Counted from the first letter of the stretch, positions 1 through 9,840 are shown. The stretch: 64,000 nt of DNA from RUG572 sp964386385 (GCA_964386385.1 CAYLRN010000001.1:124001-188000); one strand, 5' to 3'. The notes: a model not told the origin generated them from the letters alone. Numbers and translations: made by a program.

Positions 1-1914
1 GACGATGCGCCCTTCCTGGAGGAGGTACTGGCAGCGCGTCTGGTAGGAGATCCAGTCCTTGCCCTGCTTCCACCAGGTCTGCGTCCGGTCAAGGTGCATT
101 CCCCACTTGCCCATCGTCATGCCGGGGAGGTACTTGTCGCCGACCCAGGGCTGGTGCGTGAAGCGGTGGTAGATGATGCGGTTGACGCCGCTGGCGTAGA
201 CGCGGTCGCCCTGCGCCTTGAGGCCGAACGGAGTCTTCTGCCAGCGCCCGGAGCCGCCGCCGGGGGAGGCGGTGAAGGATTCCGTGGCGGCGTACTTGCG
301 TCCCCACACGTGGGCGAGGTAGGCGGGGAAGCGGGAGTTGCCGACGCCGTTCATGCCGGCGCCCGAACCGCTCCAGAACTCGCCCATCGGCACGTCCACG
401 TCCTGTCCGTACTGGAGGTTGTCGGACGGGCTGCTGCCGTAGGGTTCGATGGAGCACATGAGGCCGTACTCGTGGCACTTGCGCGTCAGCTCGCCCGCGT
501 AGTTCTCGGCGAAGAGGTCCGCCACCACGCGCCGGAAGTCCCAAAGGAAACGTTCGCTCTCGTCCACGCTTCCGACGACATGGCCGGCGAGGACGGGCAG
601 ATAGGGCGCGATCGAATAGCCGCAACGCGACGCGAACTCCTTCTCGAAGCCCTGCGTCCAGTTCTGCGAACCGACTTCATAGCTGTCCACGAGAATGTTG
701 TTGAGGCCGGACGAGACGTTGCCGGCGAGCGGCCCCAGATGCCTGCAGAGCTTGGCAACGTAGGCGTCGAAGTGGAAGTCCATCGCGGACTTAGAGAGCT
801 TGTCCACCTCAAGGCCGACGCCGTGGTCGGACGCGGGATGGTTGCGCCGGCCGTTCGCGGCGTAGCCGAGGCGCAGGATCTTCCATTCGCCGGCGGGCAC
901 GTCCCACTCGATCGAGCCGTCCTTCGCCATTTTCGCCGTCAGGTCGACGATGGCATCCTTCGCGACGACCTGACCCGCCGTCGTGGAGGCGGATTCGGCG
1001 GTGACGGGCGCGCGGACGCGGAACGTCTTCGCCGCAAGGTCGCTCACGCGCATTCCGCTTTCAAGCGAAAGGTCGAGGACGCGGACCTTGAGCGTCGGCG
1101 GCATGTCGAACGTCAGGCGGAACGCGCGCGCGGAGACGGCCTTGTCGAACGGGAAGAAGCGGACGCCGCGGTCGCTCGCGCCGGACGCCGCCAGCTGGAT
1201 CGTGCGCGTGGCCATCGGCCTGAAGGACTTGCCGTCATCCGACGTCTCGATTTTGACCTTGCCGGCCGCGCTCCAGGCGTGTCCGAACACGAGGCGGCAG
1301 GAGAAGCCGCTGGCCGCATAGGCGGCGGGGAAGGTGAAGGTCGTCGTCTTGTCCTTCGTGTCCACCTTCACGCCCGCGTCCTTCATCGAAGTCCGCTCGG
1401 CCGGCGGGACGGGAATGGCCAGAACCGCTATGTCCGCATAGAACCCGTGAGGATTCGGCGGCTGCCTGAGAACGCCCTTGAACGTCGCGGGGCCGGTCGC
1501 CTTCGTCTCAGTCCAGTCCAGGAACTTCATGCCGTTTTCGGGCGGATTCCACGGACCGCCGGAGCTGGACCAGCCGCTGCAGTTGGGGAGGCAGAGCTCG
1601 ATGCCGAGGCGGCGCGCCTCCGCTGCGGCGTGCTTGATCGTGTCGAACCATTCCGGGGTGTTGTACGCAAGGGGGCCGGGGGGAATGTTGCAGCCCGCGT
1701 CGAAGATCTGGGCGCCGCCCAGTCCGATTTCGGCCATCGCCTCCAGGTCGGCGGTGATGCCCTCCTTCGTGACGTTGCCGTTCATCCAGTGCCACCACGT
1801 GTGCGGCTTGGCGCTGGAGGGCGGCTTGCGGAAGCCCTCCTCAAGCGAAGCGGCGAGCGCCGACGAGCAGGCCAATGCCAGCGCGGCGCACAGAAACACC
1901 TGTTTTCTCTTCAT
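1..1914 (-). CDS. GH106-type alpha-L-rhamnosidase-like glycosidase (C-terminus beyond window)
   Basis: Only the first 638 codons are present; the frame is still open at the left edge. The protein starts MKRKQVFLCAALALACSS, a clear Sec signal peptide, so it should act in the periplasm or outside the cell. Near residues 40-65 it has the GH106 hallmark PHTWWHWMNGNVTKEGI, followed by a stretch ending LGGAQIF, the first strand and helix of the TIM barrel. About 20 residues before the window edge RCQYLLQEGRIV also fits GH106 proteins. The family hydrolyses alpha-L-rhamnosides such as those of pectic rhamnogalacturonan; the substrate here is inferred. The start is fixed by the signal peptide. It is the last gene seen of a minus-strand glycan block (GH2, Gfo/Idh/MocA). 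Confidence 0.85.
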   Translation of the reverse strand, partial: MKRKQVFLCAALALACSSALAASLEEGFRKPPSSAKPHTWWHWMNGNVTKEGITADLEAMAEIGLGGAQIFDAGCNIPPGPLAYNTPEWFDTIKHAAAEARRLGIELCLPNCSGWSSSGGPWNPPENGMKFLDWTETKATGPATFKGVLRQPPNPHGFYADIAVLAIPVPPAERTSMKDAGVKVDTKDKTTTFTFPAAYAASGFSCRLVFGHAWSAAGKVKIETSDDGKSFRPMATRTIQLAASGASDRGVRFFPFDKAVSARAFRLTFDMPPTLKVRVLDLSLESGMRVSDLAAKTFRVRAPVTAESASTTAGQVVAKDAIVDLTAKMAKDGSIEWDVPAGEWKILRLGYAANGRRNHPASDHGVGLEVDKLSKSAMDFHFDAYVAKLCRHLGPLAGNVSSGLNNILVDSYEVGSQNWTQGFEKEFASRCGYSIAPYLPVLAGHVVGSVDESERFLWDFRRVVADLFAENYAGELTRKCHEYGLMCSIEPYGSSPSDNLQYGQDVDVPMGEFWSGSGAGMNGVGNSRFPAYLAHVWGRKYAATESFTASPGGGSGRWQKTPFGLKAQGDRVYASGVNRIIYHRFTHQPWVGDKYLPGMTMGKWGMHLDRTQTWWKQGKDWISYQTRCQYLLQEGRIV

Positions 1915-2046
1915 ATGCTTTCCTCGTTAACGTCCCCGGACCGCGTCCGCGGAACCGGATGCGAAATCCACGATGCAACAGTGTACACCATCTGACGGTC
2001 AAATGCAATCTCGGACGACCCCGCGTCCGGCATGCGAAGGATGCCG

Positions 2047-2994
2047 CTAGAATCCGGGGAGGTTTAGCTGCCCGGCCACGGTCACCTTGCGTCCGTGCGA
2101 AAGGGAGGCGTCGCTGGTGTCGTAGACGACGAACTTGAAGCCGCTGAAGAGGCGGGAGAGCTCGTCGCGGATGTACTGCGAGACGGCCTCGACGTTGGCG
2201 GTGTCGTCGTCCGAAAAGCCCACGGCAACCTGGTGCATTCCAAGTCCGCCCGTGCGCTGGAGAGTCCGGAAGAGATGCTCCACGAAGTCCCTGATCGCGA
2301 ACTCCTTTGCGAGTTCCGGACGGCGTTCGGAGGCGGTGGCCACAAGCCGGGCTCCGAAGTCAGCGTCTCCCGCCATCATCTCCTTGAAGCCGGGGCTCGT
2401 CACTGCGTGGTAGCGGCACATGGAGAGGAAGTAGTCGACCTCCTCCTCGTCGGTCCCGAAGTCGGTGACGTGGTCGAAGACCGTGCGGTAGCCGCGAAGG
2501 TTCGCCAGCATCTCCTCGCGCTCCTCGTCGGAAAGCACTTCGTAGATCAGGATCCTCACCGCTTCGCGAATCGTCTCCGAGGCGTGTCCGCGCGCGGTGA
2601 CGATCGCGAATATGCGCCCTTCCCGAAGCGTCTTCCGCATGGTCTCGAAGGAGGGGCCGGCGCTTTCGCCGGACTTGATACGCTCAAGGGCGGCCCGCGT
2701 GTCGCGGATGAACGCCAGGTCGCCCTGCTCCGCGCACGGGGAGTCCTGGAAGTCGCGGAACGCGGCGCGGCGGCCGCCCTCGGCGGGCATCCGGTAGTGC
2801 TCCACGTCGGAGCGCACGAGGGCGAACGTGCCGGTGGAGACGGACACCGGCGACCACTTCCCGTCCGCGCCAAGGCGTTCGAGATGGATCTTCGTCGGCA
2901 TGTGCAGGATGTTGTCGTCCCAGTCGAAGACGTAGTACTTGAAATCGCGGTTCGCGATCTCAAGGTTCACGCGCTTTCCGTTTATCAGGTTCAT
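2047..2994 (-). CDS. HAD-superfamily-like protein of unknown substrate
   Basis: This 315-residue protein has no signal peptide, so it is probably cytoplasmic. Near its N-terminus it carries YVFDWDDNILHMPT, which resembles HAD motif I (DxDx) with Asn where Thr or Val is usual. Near residue 135 it has IFAIVTARGH, which fits HAD motif II. A C-terminal GFSDDD could supply the acidic motif IV. The insert between the motifs is much longer than in small HAD phosphatases. It starts 12 nt after the stop of the GH2 gene, so the two are probably co-transcribed. I do not recognise the exact family; a phosphatase or nucleotidase-like role is only an inference. Confidence 0.75.
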   Translation of the reverse strand: MNLINGKRVNLEIANRDFKYYVFDWDDNILHMPTKIHLERLGADGKWSPVSVSTGTFALVRSDVEHYRMPAEGGRRAAFRDFQDSPCAEQGDLAFIRDTRAALERIKSGESAGPSFETMRKTLREGRIFAIVTARGHASETIREAVRILIYEVLSDEEREEMLANLRGYRTVFDHVTDFGTDEEEVDYFLSMCRYHAVTSPGFKEMMAGDADFGARLVATASERRPELAKEFAIRDFVEHLFRTLQRTGGLGMHQVAVGFSDDDTANVEAVSQYIRDELSRLFSGFKFVVYDTSDASLSHGRKVTVAGQLNLPGF

Positions 2995-3006
2995 CTTCAG
3001 ACGCAG

Positions 3007-5328
3007 TCACTTCGCGCGCAAGGACCGGTAGTCGGCAAAGCGGAACGGCGGATCGCCGTAGAGGCAGCGGTTGACGCGGGGGACGTCCTCGAAGACGTAG
3101 TCTATCCGCACCATGCCCTGTCCGGAAAGGGGCAGACGCTCCGCAAGGACTTTCGTGCCGTTCGCAGGAATCTCCACCGCGCCGTCGAAGAGAACCCGTC
3201 CGTCCGCCGCGTCCACGGCCTTGACAGTCCCCTTCACCGGATGAAGCCTGTCGTTCACGGACACGAGACGTCCATCCTCCACGCACGCGACGAGCTGCGG
3301 CTGCTGGACGTCCTTCAGGTAGCCGTAGGCCTTCTTCTTCCCGAAGTAGTAGTCCACCACGCCGTCGGAGATTATCGGCCATCCGTCGCGAAGATTCCAC
3401 CAGAGCATCCCCCACGTGCGGCCCTTGCGTGTGCGCGAGAGCTCCATCCAGTACTTCAGCGCCTCCGCCTGCACGGTCTGCGACTGCTCCACGAAAGACG
3501 GCAGGTCTTTCGGAATTCCGCCGAACATGTTCCTCACCTGCTTCGGCATGAGCGCGTTGCGGTCTGACCCCCATGCGCCCTGCTCCGGATAGGACATCAC
3601 GGCCTTGCAGTTCCACTCGTCGTTGAAGACGAACGGCTTGGCGGAATCGGGCCAGGGATAGAGGCCCGCAGGGGTCATCATCTTCCTGAGGGAATCGAGG
3701 TTCGGACACCCGTGGTAGCCGGTCTCGCTGACGAACGTCGGCGTGTTCTTCGTCCAGTACGCGCCCTTGAAATACTCCTGGCGCGGTCCCCAGAGATGAT
3801 CCTGCGAGAGCTTCGCCTCGCCGCGCACCACCGCAGGAGTCCACCACGGCGACGAAGGGAGGTATGGCGTGAGCGGGTCGAAGTCGCGCAGGACGCGCGG
3901 CAGGACCTCTCGGCTTACGCGCTCGCCCTCCGGGTCCGGAGCCCAGCGGCCCCAGGCGCTGCCGACGCTGCGGTCGATCTCGTTGTTCGCGCACCAGATG
4001 GCAAGGCACGGATGGCTGCGCAGACGCACCACCTGCCATTTCGTCTCGTCGGCGATCGTCCGGGCGAACGCATCGTTCTGCTCCGGCTCGACGTTGCCCA
4101 TCATGAAGTCCTGCCAGACGCAGATGCCGTTGGCGTCGCAGAAGTCGTACACCTCGTCGGTCTCGTAGACGCCGCCGCCCCAGATGCGTATCATGTTGCA
4201 GTTGAGGTCGACAAGCATGTCGAGCGCGCGGCGGACGTGCCGCCCGTCGCGTCCGTGCAGGGCGTCGAGCGGCGTCCAGTCCGTCCCGTGCATGTATATC
4301 GGCGTGTCGTTGACGAGGAAGCGGAACGTGCCGGGGTTCTCCTCGGAATGCCAGTCGGCGCGTTCGAGGCGGATTGTGCGGAGTCCCACCTTCCGCTCGT
4401 CGCGCGCGAGAACCGCGCCGTCCGGCGCGACGAACTCGGCCGCGGCGTCGTAGAGCGCCGGCTCGCCGGCGTCGCGGGGCCACCAGAGGTCTGCGTTGCC
4501 TACGACGAGCGTGTCGCGCGTCTGGAAGTATCGGACGGGATGTTCGCGGTGCGCGACGGTCCGCCCGTTGCGCGAAAGCGACAGGCGCAGCGTCGTCTCG
4601 TGGAGATGGCGCGTCGGCGCGAGAATCTGGCAGTCGACGCGCAGTTCGGCGCGGCGCGTCTTCGGATCGGCCTTCACGCACATCCAGTGGACGTCGCCGA
4701 AGCGCACCTCGGGGACGACGTCCAGCGCGACGCCGCGCCATAGGCCGCTCGAAACGAGGCGCGGCATGATGTCCCAGCCGAACATGTGCTGCGCCTTGCG
4801 TATGCCCTCCACGTCCGTCCCGCCAACGCGACTGCGCCCCAGGACGCCGAGGAGTTCGCGCGGATCGCGTAGCGGGGACGAGATGCGCACTTCAAGCGCG
4901 TTGCCGGTCGGGCGCAGACGCGACGTGACGTCGAACGAATGCGGGACGAACATGTTCGAGCGCGTCCCCAGGCATTCGCCGTTCAGGAAGAACGCCGCGC
5001 GCGTGTCCACGCCGTCGAAGCGCAGACGAACGCTTTCGCCCGGCTTCGCCTTCGGCGCGTCGAACGTCCGCGCGTAGCGCCACTCGTTCCGCTCCAGCCT
5101 GAAGAGAGTCCAGGCGTTTGTCCCGACCATCGGGTCTGGAATCAGCCCCGCCCTGTGGAGGTCGTCATAGGCGTCGCCAGGCACGGTCGCGGAGATGGTC
5201 GTCCACGGCGCTGTCGTCTCCTCCTGAGGACGAAACGACAGCGTCCATGCGCCGTCAAGCGAGATTGACGCGGCGAATGCGCCGGCGCAGACGGCCGCGC
5301 ACGTTCCAAGCAGAAGCGCTCTCTTCAT
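3007..5328 (-). CDS. Secreted GH2 beta-mannosidase-like glycosidase
   Basis: A 773-residue GH2 enzyme. The start is set at 5328 because GGGAGA precedes it and the protein then opens with the signal peptide MKRALLLGTCAAVCAGAFAA. The order is a jelly-roll sugar-binding domain (about 22-200), an immunoglobulin-like domain (about 205-325) and a TIM barrel (about 330 onward). The barrel has IRIWGGGVYE near residue 380, the proton-donor motif IWCANNE with Glu450, and the nucleophile region TFVSETGYHG with Glu535. This combination is typical of beta-mannosidases, which release mannose from beta-mannosides. A Gfo/Idh/MocA oxidoreductase lies upstream and a HAD-like gene downstream. Length is near the family norm (about 800-850). 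Confidence 0.92.
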   Translation of the reverse strand: MKRALLLGTCAAVCAGAFAASISLDGAWTLSFRPQEETTAPWTTISATVPGDAYDDLHRAGLIPDPMVGTNAWTLFRLERNEWRYARTFDAPKAKPGESVRLRFDGVDTRAAFFLNGECLGTRSNMFVPHSFDVTSRLRPTGNALEVRISSPLRDPRELLGVLGRSRVGGTDVEGIRKAQHMFGWDIMPRLVSSGLWRGVALDVVPEVRFGDVHWMCVKADPKTRRAELRVDCQILAPTRHLHETTLRLSLSRNGRTVAHREHPVRYFQTRDTLVVGNADLWWPRDAGEPALYDAAAEFVAPDGAVLARDERKVGLRTIRLERADWHSEENPGTFRFLVNDTPIYMHGTDWTPLDALHGRDGRHVRRALDMLVDLNCNMIRIWGGGVYETDEVYDFCDANGICVWQDFMMGNVEPEQNDAFARTIADETKWQVVRLRSHPCLAIWCANNEIDRSVGSAWGRWAPDPEGERVSREVLPRVLRDFDPLTPYLPSSPWWTPAVVRGEAKLSQDHLWGPRQEYFKGAYWTKNTPTFVSETGYHGCPNLDSLRKMMTPAGLYPWPDSAKPFVFNDEWNCKAVMSYPEQGAWGSDRNALMPKQVRNMFGGIPKDLPSFVEQSQTVQAEALKYWMELSRTRKGRTWGMLWWNLRDGWPIISDGVVDYYFGKKKAYGYLKDVQQPQLVACVEDGRLVSVNDRLHPVKGTVKAVDAADGRVLFDGAVEIPANGTKVLAERLPLSGQGMVRIDYVFEDVPRVNRCLYGDPPFRFADYRSLRAK

Positions 5329-5360
5329 TTTCTCTCCCGATTTAGTCGGTAGTTCCGGAA

Positions 5361-6746
5361 TCAGCCCAGACCGGGAGTCTTCCAGCCGTCCCTGTAGTGG
5401 CTGAACGCCAGCGCGGTGGCCGCCGCGTCGTCGAACGTGCGCGTCTTCGCGTCCCACGCGAACGTCTTGCCGGGAAGGCGTTCCGCCACGCCGCCGAGAA
5501 GAATCGCATCCATGAGATACGTGGACCACGAGAAGTCGCACCGCGTCTCGCGCGACGAGCCGAGGCACCTGTCGATGAACTCGTGGTGGTGGCCAGGTTC
5601 GCGGGAGAGCTTTGCGAGCTTCGGTCCGAGCGTCCCGTCCCTGAAGACGACGCAGGGGCTTGCGCTTCCATGCGGGGCCAGGATCCAGCCCTTCTCGCCC
5701 TCGATCACCTCGCCCTCAAGCGGAAGCTGCTTGAGAGGGGTCTTGGCGGCAAGCTCGCTGAACAGCTTCGGCGGCAGGAATTCGGGCGGAGTCTCCGGCT
5801 CGGCGGAGATGCCGGACGTCCATTCGATCGTGAACGGACGCCCCCCTGTGGCCGCGACGCCGTCGAACTCCCACGTTATGTGCGAGTAGCGCGGCCAGCA
5901 GCGCCTGTAGATCGGGTCAGTGGCCACTTCCGCGTTCACCTCCGCCCTGACGGTCCTCGCGGCGGACTTGCCGAGGCCAAGTCCGATCCAGACGGGCGTC
6001 ATCACGTGGGTGCAGAGGTCGCCGATCCAGCCGGAGCCGAAGTCGCGCCAGATGCGCCACATCGTCGGATGGTATCCGGGGGCATACTCGCGCATGGGCG
6101 CGGGGCCGATCCATCTCTCCCAGTCGAGGGTGGACGGAACGGGCGCCGGGGCGTTCGCCTTGCGGTGGACGCGGGACATCCCCGGGCGCGTCGAGAAGAT
6201 CCACGCCCTGCGCACCGGACCCACCACGCCGGCGGCGAGGAGGTTGTAGAGATGCCTGTCGCACGGCATTGCCGCAAACTGCGTGCCCAGCTGCGTGACG
6301 ACGCCGTTCTCCGCCGCAAGCCGGCGAAGAAGCGCGCATTCGTCAAGTTGCTTGCAGAGCGGCTTCTGGCAGTAGACGTGCTTGCCCGCGCGCATCGCGG
6401 CCGCGGCCGCGGCGGCGTGGACATGGTCGGGCGTCGAGACGTTCACGGAATCGATGCGCGAACCCTCCACCGCCAGCATCTCGCGCCAGTCCACGTAGAC
6501 CCGCGCGTTCGGAAACGCCTTCTTGGCGTTCTGAAGATAGTTGAAGTCCACGTCGCAGATCGCCGCTATCTCCACTTTCGGATGCGCGGCGAAAGTGCGC
6601 ATGTCCGCGCCCGCCATGCCATTCGACCCCACGCAGGCGTGGGCGATCTTCGCGTTCGGCGAACGCGCGGACGTTATCGCGGGAAAGCCAAGCGCCGCGC
6701 CCGCCGAAATGACGCCCCCGATGAATTCTCTTCTACTCGTCTTCAT
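5361..6746 (-). CDS. Tat-exported Gfo/Idh/MocA-family oxidoreductase
   Basis: The 461-residue protein begins MKTSRREFIGGVISAGAALG, a canonical Tat signal (SRREFIGG), so the folded, cofactor-loaded enzyme is predicted to be exported. After the leader comes the Rossmann fold, with an unusual VGSNGMAG turn near residue 38, the second strand IAAICDVD, and HVYCQKPLCK near residue 123, equal to the conserved EKP region that holds the catalytic lysine. The C-terminal half fits the GFO_IDH_MocA beta-sheet domain. The family oxidises or reduces sugars with NAD(P). SD AAAGGAGA precedes the start. It lies 32 nt upstream of the GH2 gene, suggesting joint sugar processing. Confidence 0.9.
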   Translation of the reverse strand: MKTSRREFIGGVISAGAALGFPAITSARSPNAKIAHACVGSNGMAGADMRTFAAHPKVEIAAICDVDFNYLQNAKKAFPNARVYVDWREMLAVEGSRIDSVNVSTPDHVHAAAAAAAMRAGKHVYCQKPLCKQLDECALLRRLAAENGVVTQLGTQFAAMPCDRHLYNLLAAGVVGPVRRAWIFSTRPGMSRVHRKANAPAPVPSTLDWERWIGPAPMREYAPGYHPTMWRIWRDFGSGWIGDLCTHVMTPVWIGLGLGKSAARTVRAEVNAEVATDPIYRRCWPRYSHITWEFDGVAATGGRPFTIEWTSGISAEPETPPEFLPPKLFSELAAKTPLKQLPLEGEVIEGEKGWILAPHGSASPCVVFRDGTLGPKLAKLSREPGHHHEFIDRCLGSSRETRCDFSWSTYLMDAILLGGVAERLPGKTFAWDAKTRTFDDAAATALAFSHYRDGWKTPGLG

Positions 6747-6788
6747 GCCGTCGTTCTCCTTTTCCCTTTAAGTTGTCCAGATCCAAAA

Positions 6789-8069
6789 TCAAGTGCAGTC
6801 CGAAAGCGGCCGACGCCGCGCAATGAACGCCGCCAGCGCGAGAAACGCGCATGGGACGGCCAGCGCGTCGCGGACGACCGACGCCGCCAGGTCGCGCAGT
6901 TCCACGCACTTCCCCGCCGCCAGGTCGGAGACCGGCGACGCCGCCGTGGCGGAAGCTGTAAGCGACTGCACCGTCCGCGAAAACCAGAGCCCCATCCTGT
7001 CCGCCGCCGTCGCACCAAGCTCCTCCGGATACTGCTCCACGACGCTCGGCGCCATCATGGCCACGGCCATCACTACCAACGCGGTGAAGATTGAAACCGG
7101 GCGCGACAGCGCGGAGGAGAGGAAAAGCCCGAACGCCGACAGCAGCGCCACCGTCGAAAGCATCTGAAGCGTGGCCCGAAGCAGATTGAGCGAAAACGAA
7201 TCCGCCATGTTCATTATCTCAAGATCCCTGCGCGGACGAAGCATCACGTTCTCCGTCCCCTCGTTCGTGAAGGCCAGCCCCTCCTCTTCCGCCGCCGCAG
7301 CCGGCGAAGCGCCCTTTGCGCCGGCGACGTCCGAAAGGAGAAGCGGCAGGTCCGTCACGCTCTGCGTGGAGTTGGAGACGGCGGCGGAATACTGTCCGAA
7401 CTCGAACCTGCCTACGAGCGGGGCGCGAAGCTCGAACGCCGTCGCGAAGCGGACGCGCACGACCGCGCCGGGGCGCGCGGCGTCCGCCGGAAAAGGCCAG
7501 CGCACCGTCGCGCCGGGGGCGATGACGTCGTAGCGGTCTATCTCCTTGTTGGCAAGGAGCGAAAGCACCTCGGAGCGCGGAGCCTTGCGCACCCTTTCGG
7601 GGGTCTTCGGGTCTTTAAGGTAGTCTTCGAGAAGGCTTTCCGCGACGACCGCGGCGGGAGGCATCGCCGGGCGAAGGTGATGCCGGCACGGCGGGGCGTC
7701 CATCATGCGAACCTGCGTGAACGCCGCGTTTGCGAAGAGGACGATCGCGCCAACAGCGCAGAGGGCGAGCCACTTTCCGAACGCCACGGAAAACGCGGAG
7801 ACGCCGCGCACGAGCGTCAGCGACAGGCGATGCCCGTCGCGGTCGACGGCGAAAAGGCCGCAGGCGCACGAGACAAGCGCAATGCAGATGAAGAGATGGA
7901 CGGATCCGGGGACGACGCACATAAACATCTCGCGCCAGCCGTCCGCCGTCCCGTTGGAGCGGATGAGGGAAGGCAGGAGAAGATGGTCAAGAATCGCTGC
8001 GGCCAGCAGAACGGCGAGGACGCGCCCGCGCACGAGCGTCCGCCACGCAAGAAGGAACGACTGCCTCAT
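6789..8069 (-). CDS. ABC-2-type transporter permease
   Basis: A 426-residue membrane protein, third gene of an ABC cassette. Its N-terminus (LAVLLAAAILDHLLLPSLI) and several segments around residues 55-115 and in the C-terminal third (TALVVMAVAMMAP and the last 40 residues) are strongly hydrophobic. Between them lies a large soluble loop (about 125-290), the topology of ABC-2 exporter permeases with an extracytoplasmic domain. It starts inside the stop codon of the ATPase gene (ATGA overlap), so translation is coupled. The transported substrate cannot be deduced; gliding-type or multicopper-type ABC systems have similar architecture. Confidence 0.8.
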   Translation of the reverse strand: MRQSFLLAWRTLVRGRVLAVLLAAAILDHLLLPSLIRSNGTADGWREMFMCVVPGSVHLFICIALVSCACGLFAVDRDGHRLSLTLVRGVSAFSVAFGKWLALCAVGAIVLFANAAFTQVRMMDAPPCRHHLRPAMPPAAVVAESLLEDYLKDPKTPERVRKAPRSEVLSLLANKEIDRYDVIAPGATVRWPFPADAARPGAVVRVRFATAFELRAPLVGRFEFGQYSAAVSNSTQSVTDLPLLLSDVAGAKGASPAAAAEEEGLAFTNEGTENVMLRPRRDLEIMNMADSFSLNLLRATLQMLSTVALLSAFGLFLSSALSRPVSIFTALVVMAVAMMAPSVVEQYPEELGATAADRMGLWFSRTVQSLTASATAASPVSDLAAGKCVELRDLAASVVRDALAVPCAFLALAAFIARRRPLSDCT

Positions 8070-8911
8070 TTCGCCCCCACCGTCTCGGCGAAGAAGTCCT
8101 CAAGCGAAACGCGCGGATGGTCGAACGCGACGTCGCGCCCGAAGCGGGAGGAGAGTTCGGCGGAAAGGGCGGACGCCGCGGCCTCGTCCAGACCGGGGAC
8201 GGTGAAGCGGGCGTCGCTCGTCCGCGTCAGCAGGTCCGCCGTGCGCCCGGCCGCCGCGACGCGCCCCTTCGAGAGGATGGCGATCTTCGTGCATATGTCC
8301 TCGGTGTCGCCAAGAAGATGCGAAGTGGTCAGGACCGTCACGCCGTCGCGGGCAAGAGCCCGGATCAGCGCCTTCACCTCCCGCGTCCCGATCGGGTCGA
8401 GCCCCGACGTCGGCTCGTCGAGGACGAGCAGCTCCGGGCGGGACACGAGCGCGGAGGCGAACGCGACGCGACGGGCCATGCCCTTCGAAAAGCCTCCGAC
8501 CGCGCGCGACGCGACGTCGGAAAGTCCGACCTTCGCAAGCAGCTCGTCCACGCGCGCCCTGGCGGCCCTGCCGGAAAGTCCCGACAGCCCCGCGTAGTAC
8601 GCCACCGTCTCCCGCGCCGTCATGAACGGATGGAGATGGGAAAGCTCAGGAAGATACCCAAGGCGAGCCCGCGCGGCCTTCGAGCGCGGCGGAAGCCCGA
8701 AAACGCGGATCTCCCCCGCCGACGGCGCGAGAAGCCCCAGCAGCATCTTGATCGTGGTGGACTTCCCGGAGCCGTTCGGACCGAGCAGTCCGAAGACGTC
8801 GCCCCGCTCCACGGAAAGGTCGACGCCGTTGACGGCATTGGCGACGGGACGCATCCAGAAGTCGCGGAAGACCTTCTTGACGCCCCTGAGTTCAACGACG
8901 CATTCGCTCAC
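8066..8911 (-). CDS. ABC transporter ATP-binding protein
   Basis: This 281-residue ATPase energises the two flanking permeases. Walker A is LLGPNGSGKSTTIKMLLG near residue 45. The signature region reads GFSKGMARRVAFASAL, Walker B is LLVLDEPTSGLDP, and the H-loop lies in VLTTSHLLG. These place it in the CcmA/NatA-like exporter ATPases. I chose GTG at 8911 because AAGGGAG lies 5-6 nt upstream and this start overlaps the stop of the preceding permease (GTGA). An upstream ATG in the same frame (MSHVQKGDS) would lie inside the permease gene without a good SD. The C-terminal 60 residues form the usual accessory domain. Confidence 0.93.
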   Translation of the reverse strand: MSECVVELRGVKKVFRDFWMRPVANAVNGVDLSVERGDVFGLLGPNGSGKSTTIKMLLGLLAPSAGEIRVFGLPPRSKAARARLGYLPELSHLHPFMTARETVAYYAGLSGLSGRAARARVDELLAKVGLSDVASRAVGGFSKGMARRVAFASALVSRPELLVLDEPTSGLDPIGTREVKALIRALARDGVTVLTTSHLLGDTEDICTKIAILSKGRVAAAGRTADLLTRTSDARFTVPGLDEAAASALSAELSSRFGRDVAFDHPRVSLEDFFAETVGAK

Positions 8912-9840
8912 GGAATCTCCCTTCTGGACATGAGACATGAGCCGACGGCAAGCCAGAACGCCATCAGCAGAACGGCGGCGGCGGCGGAACAGGACATCTC
9001 GCAGACGGACGGCAGCCGGCCGTCCACCACGCGGTCCGCCAGCCAGAAGCGCGCGAAGTCGGGGAAGAGCGCGCGGACCGGCGCCACAAAGGAAAGGAGG
9101 GCCGCCGCCGACACGAGCGCGGACACGACCGCCGGCCGGAGGCAGACGGACAGCGCCGCGGAAAAGACGAGAAACACCCCGCATCCCATCGCCAGCAGTC
9201 CCATCGGCGGAAGAATCCCCCACGCCACGACGTCCACGGCATGGGGAACAAGCAGAAGGCAGAGCGCAAGCGCAGGAATCTGGACAAGCGCAAGCGCAAG
9301 GCACGCCGAGACGCAGAAGCGGCAGCGCAGGAACCGGTTCGCCGCCGCCGCCCCGGCAAGGGCGAGCAATGTGCCGCCAAGCCCCAGGACAAACCCCGGA
9401 GTCCAGACGTGCGACGGTGCGCCCGCCGCGACAAGATGCGCGCCGACGACGGAGGTCAGCGCGGAGAGGAGCGTTCCGGCGGCGGCGCCGAGCAGGAAGA
9501 GGACGAACGCCGCGGCGACGCCTGCCGTCCGGGCGCAGAAGAAGAGCGGGCGCGGGACCGGACGCGCAAGCGCGGCCGCCGCCGTGCCGGACGATATCTC
9601 CCCGCCGACCGCCTTCGCGGCCGCGGAGACGGCGAAGACAAGCCCCATCACAAGGACAACCGAAAACCCGCATTCGCGCGCCAGGCGTCCGGCCTCGCCG
9701 AACTGGTGGTAGTGGAACACGGGAATCAGGTGGATCGTGGACATGGCCACGAGAAAGAGAATCGCAGAAAGCGGTTCGGCAAGCGCCTGAAGCGCCGCCG
9801 AACGCGCCATTGCGGCGAAACGCAGCAAAAGACCTGCCAT
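8908..9840 (-). CDS. ABC-type exporter permease, first gene of cassette
   Basis: A 310-residue, very Ala/Leu/Val-rich protein with about seven to eight predicted membrane segments. Clear ones lie at residues 20-40, 55-75, 100-125, 145-165, 175-195, 205-230 and 290-305. The motif GGEISSGTAAAALARPVPR near residue 80 matches the cytoplasmic loop of ABC-2 permeases that contacts the ATPase (the E.ssGt...l..P pattern). Its stop overlaps the GTG of the ATPase gene, giving the order permease-ATPase-permease, all translationally coupled. No substrate-binding protein is present, so export is more likely than import. Confidence 0.82.
   Translation of the reverse strand: MAGLLLRFAAMARSAALQALAEPLSAILFLVAMSTIHLIPVFHYHQFGEAGRLARECGFSVVLVMGLVFAVSAAAKAVGGEISSGTAAAALARPVPRPLFFCARTAGVAAAFVLFLLGAAAGTLLSALTSVVGAHLVAAGAPSHVWTPGFVLGLGGTLLALAGAAAANRFLRCRFCVSACLALALVQIPALALCLLLVPHAVDVVAWGILPPMGLLAMGCGVFLVFSAALSVCLRPAVVSALVSAAALLSFVAPVRALFPDFARFWLADRVVDGRLPSVCEMSCSAAAAVLLMAFWLAVGSCLMSRREIP

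Noticed and set aside
94..1995. Long plus-strand open frame opposite the GH106 gene
   Set aside because: It is the antisense of GC-rich codons in register with the real gene and gives an Arg/Ala/Gly-rich protein with no motif or SD.
5329..5568. N-terminal extension of the GH2 protein
   Set aside because: It is Arg-rich shadow sequence overlapping the Gfo/Idh/MocA gene; the SD and signal peptide start at 5328.
8912..9673. N-terminal extension of the ABC ATPase
   Set aside because: It overlaps the permease gene completely; the GTG with SD at 8911 fits coupling and family length.
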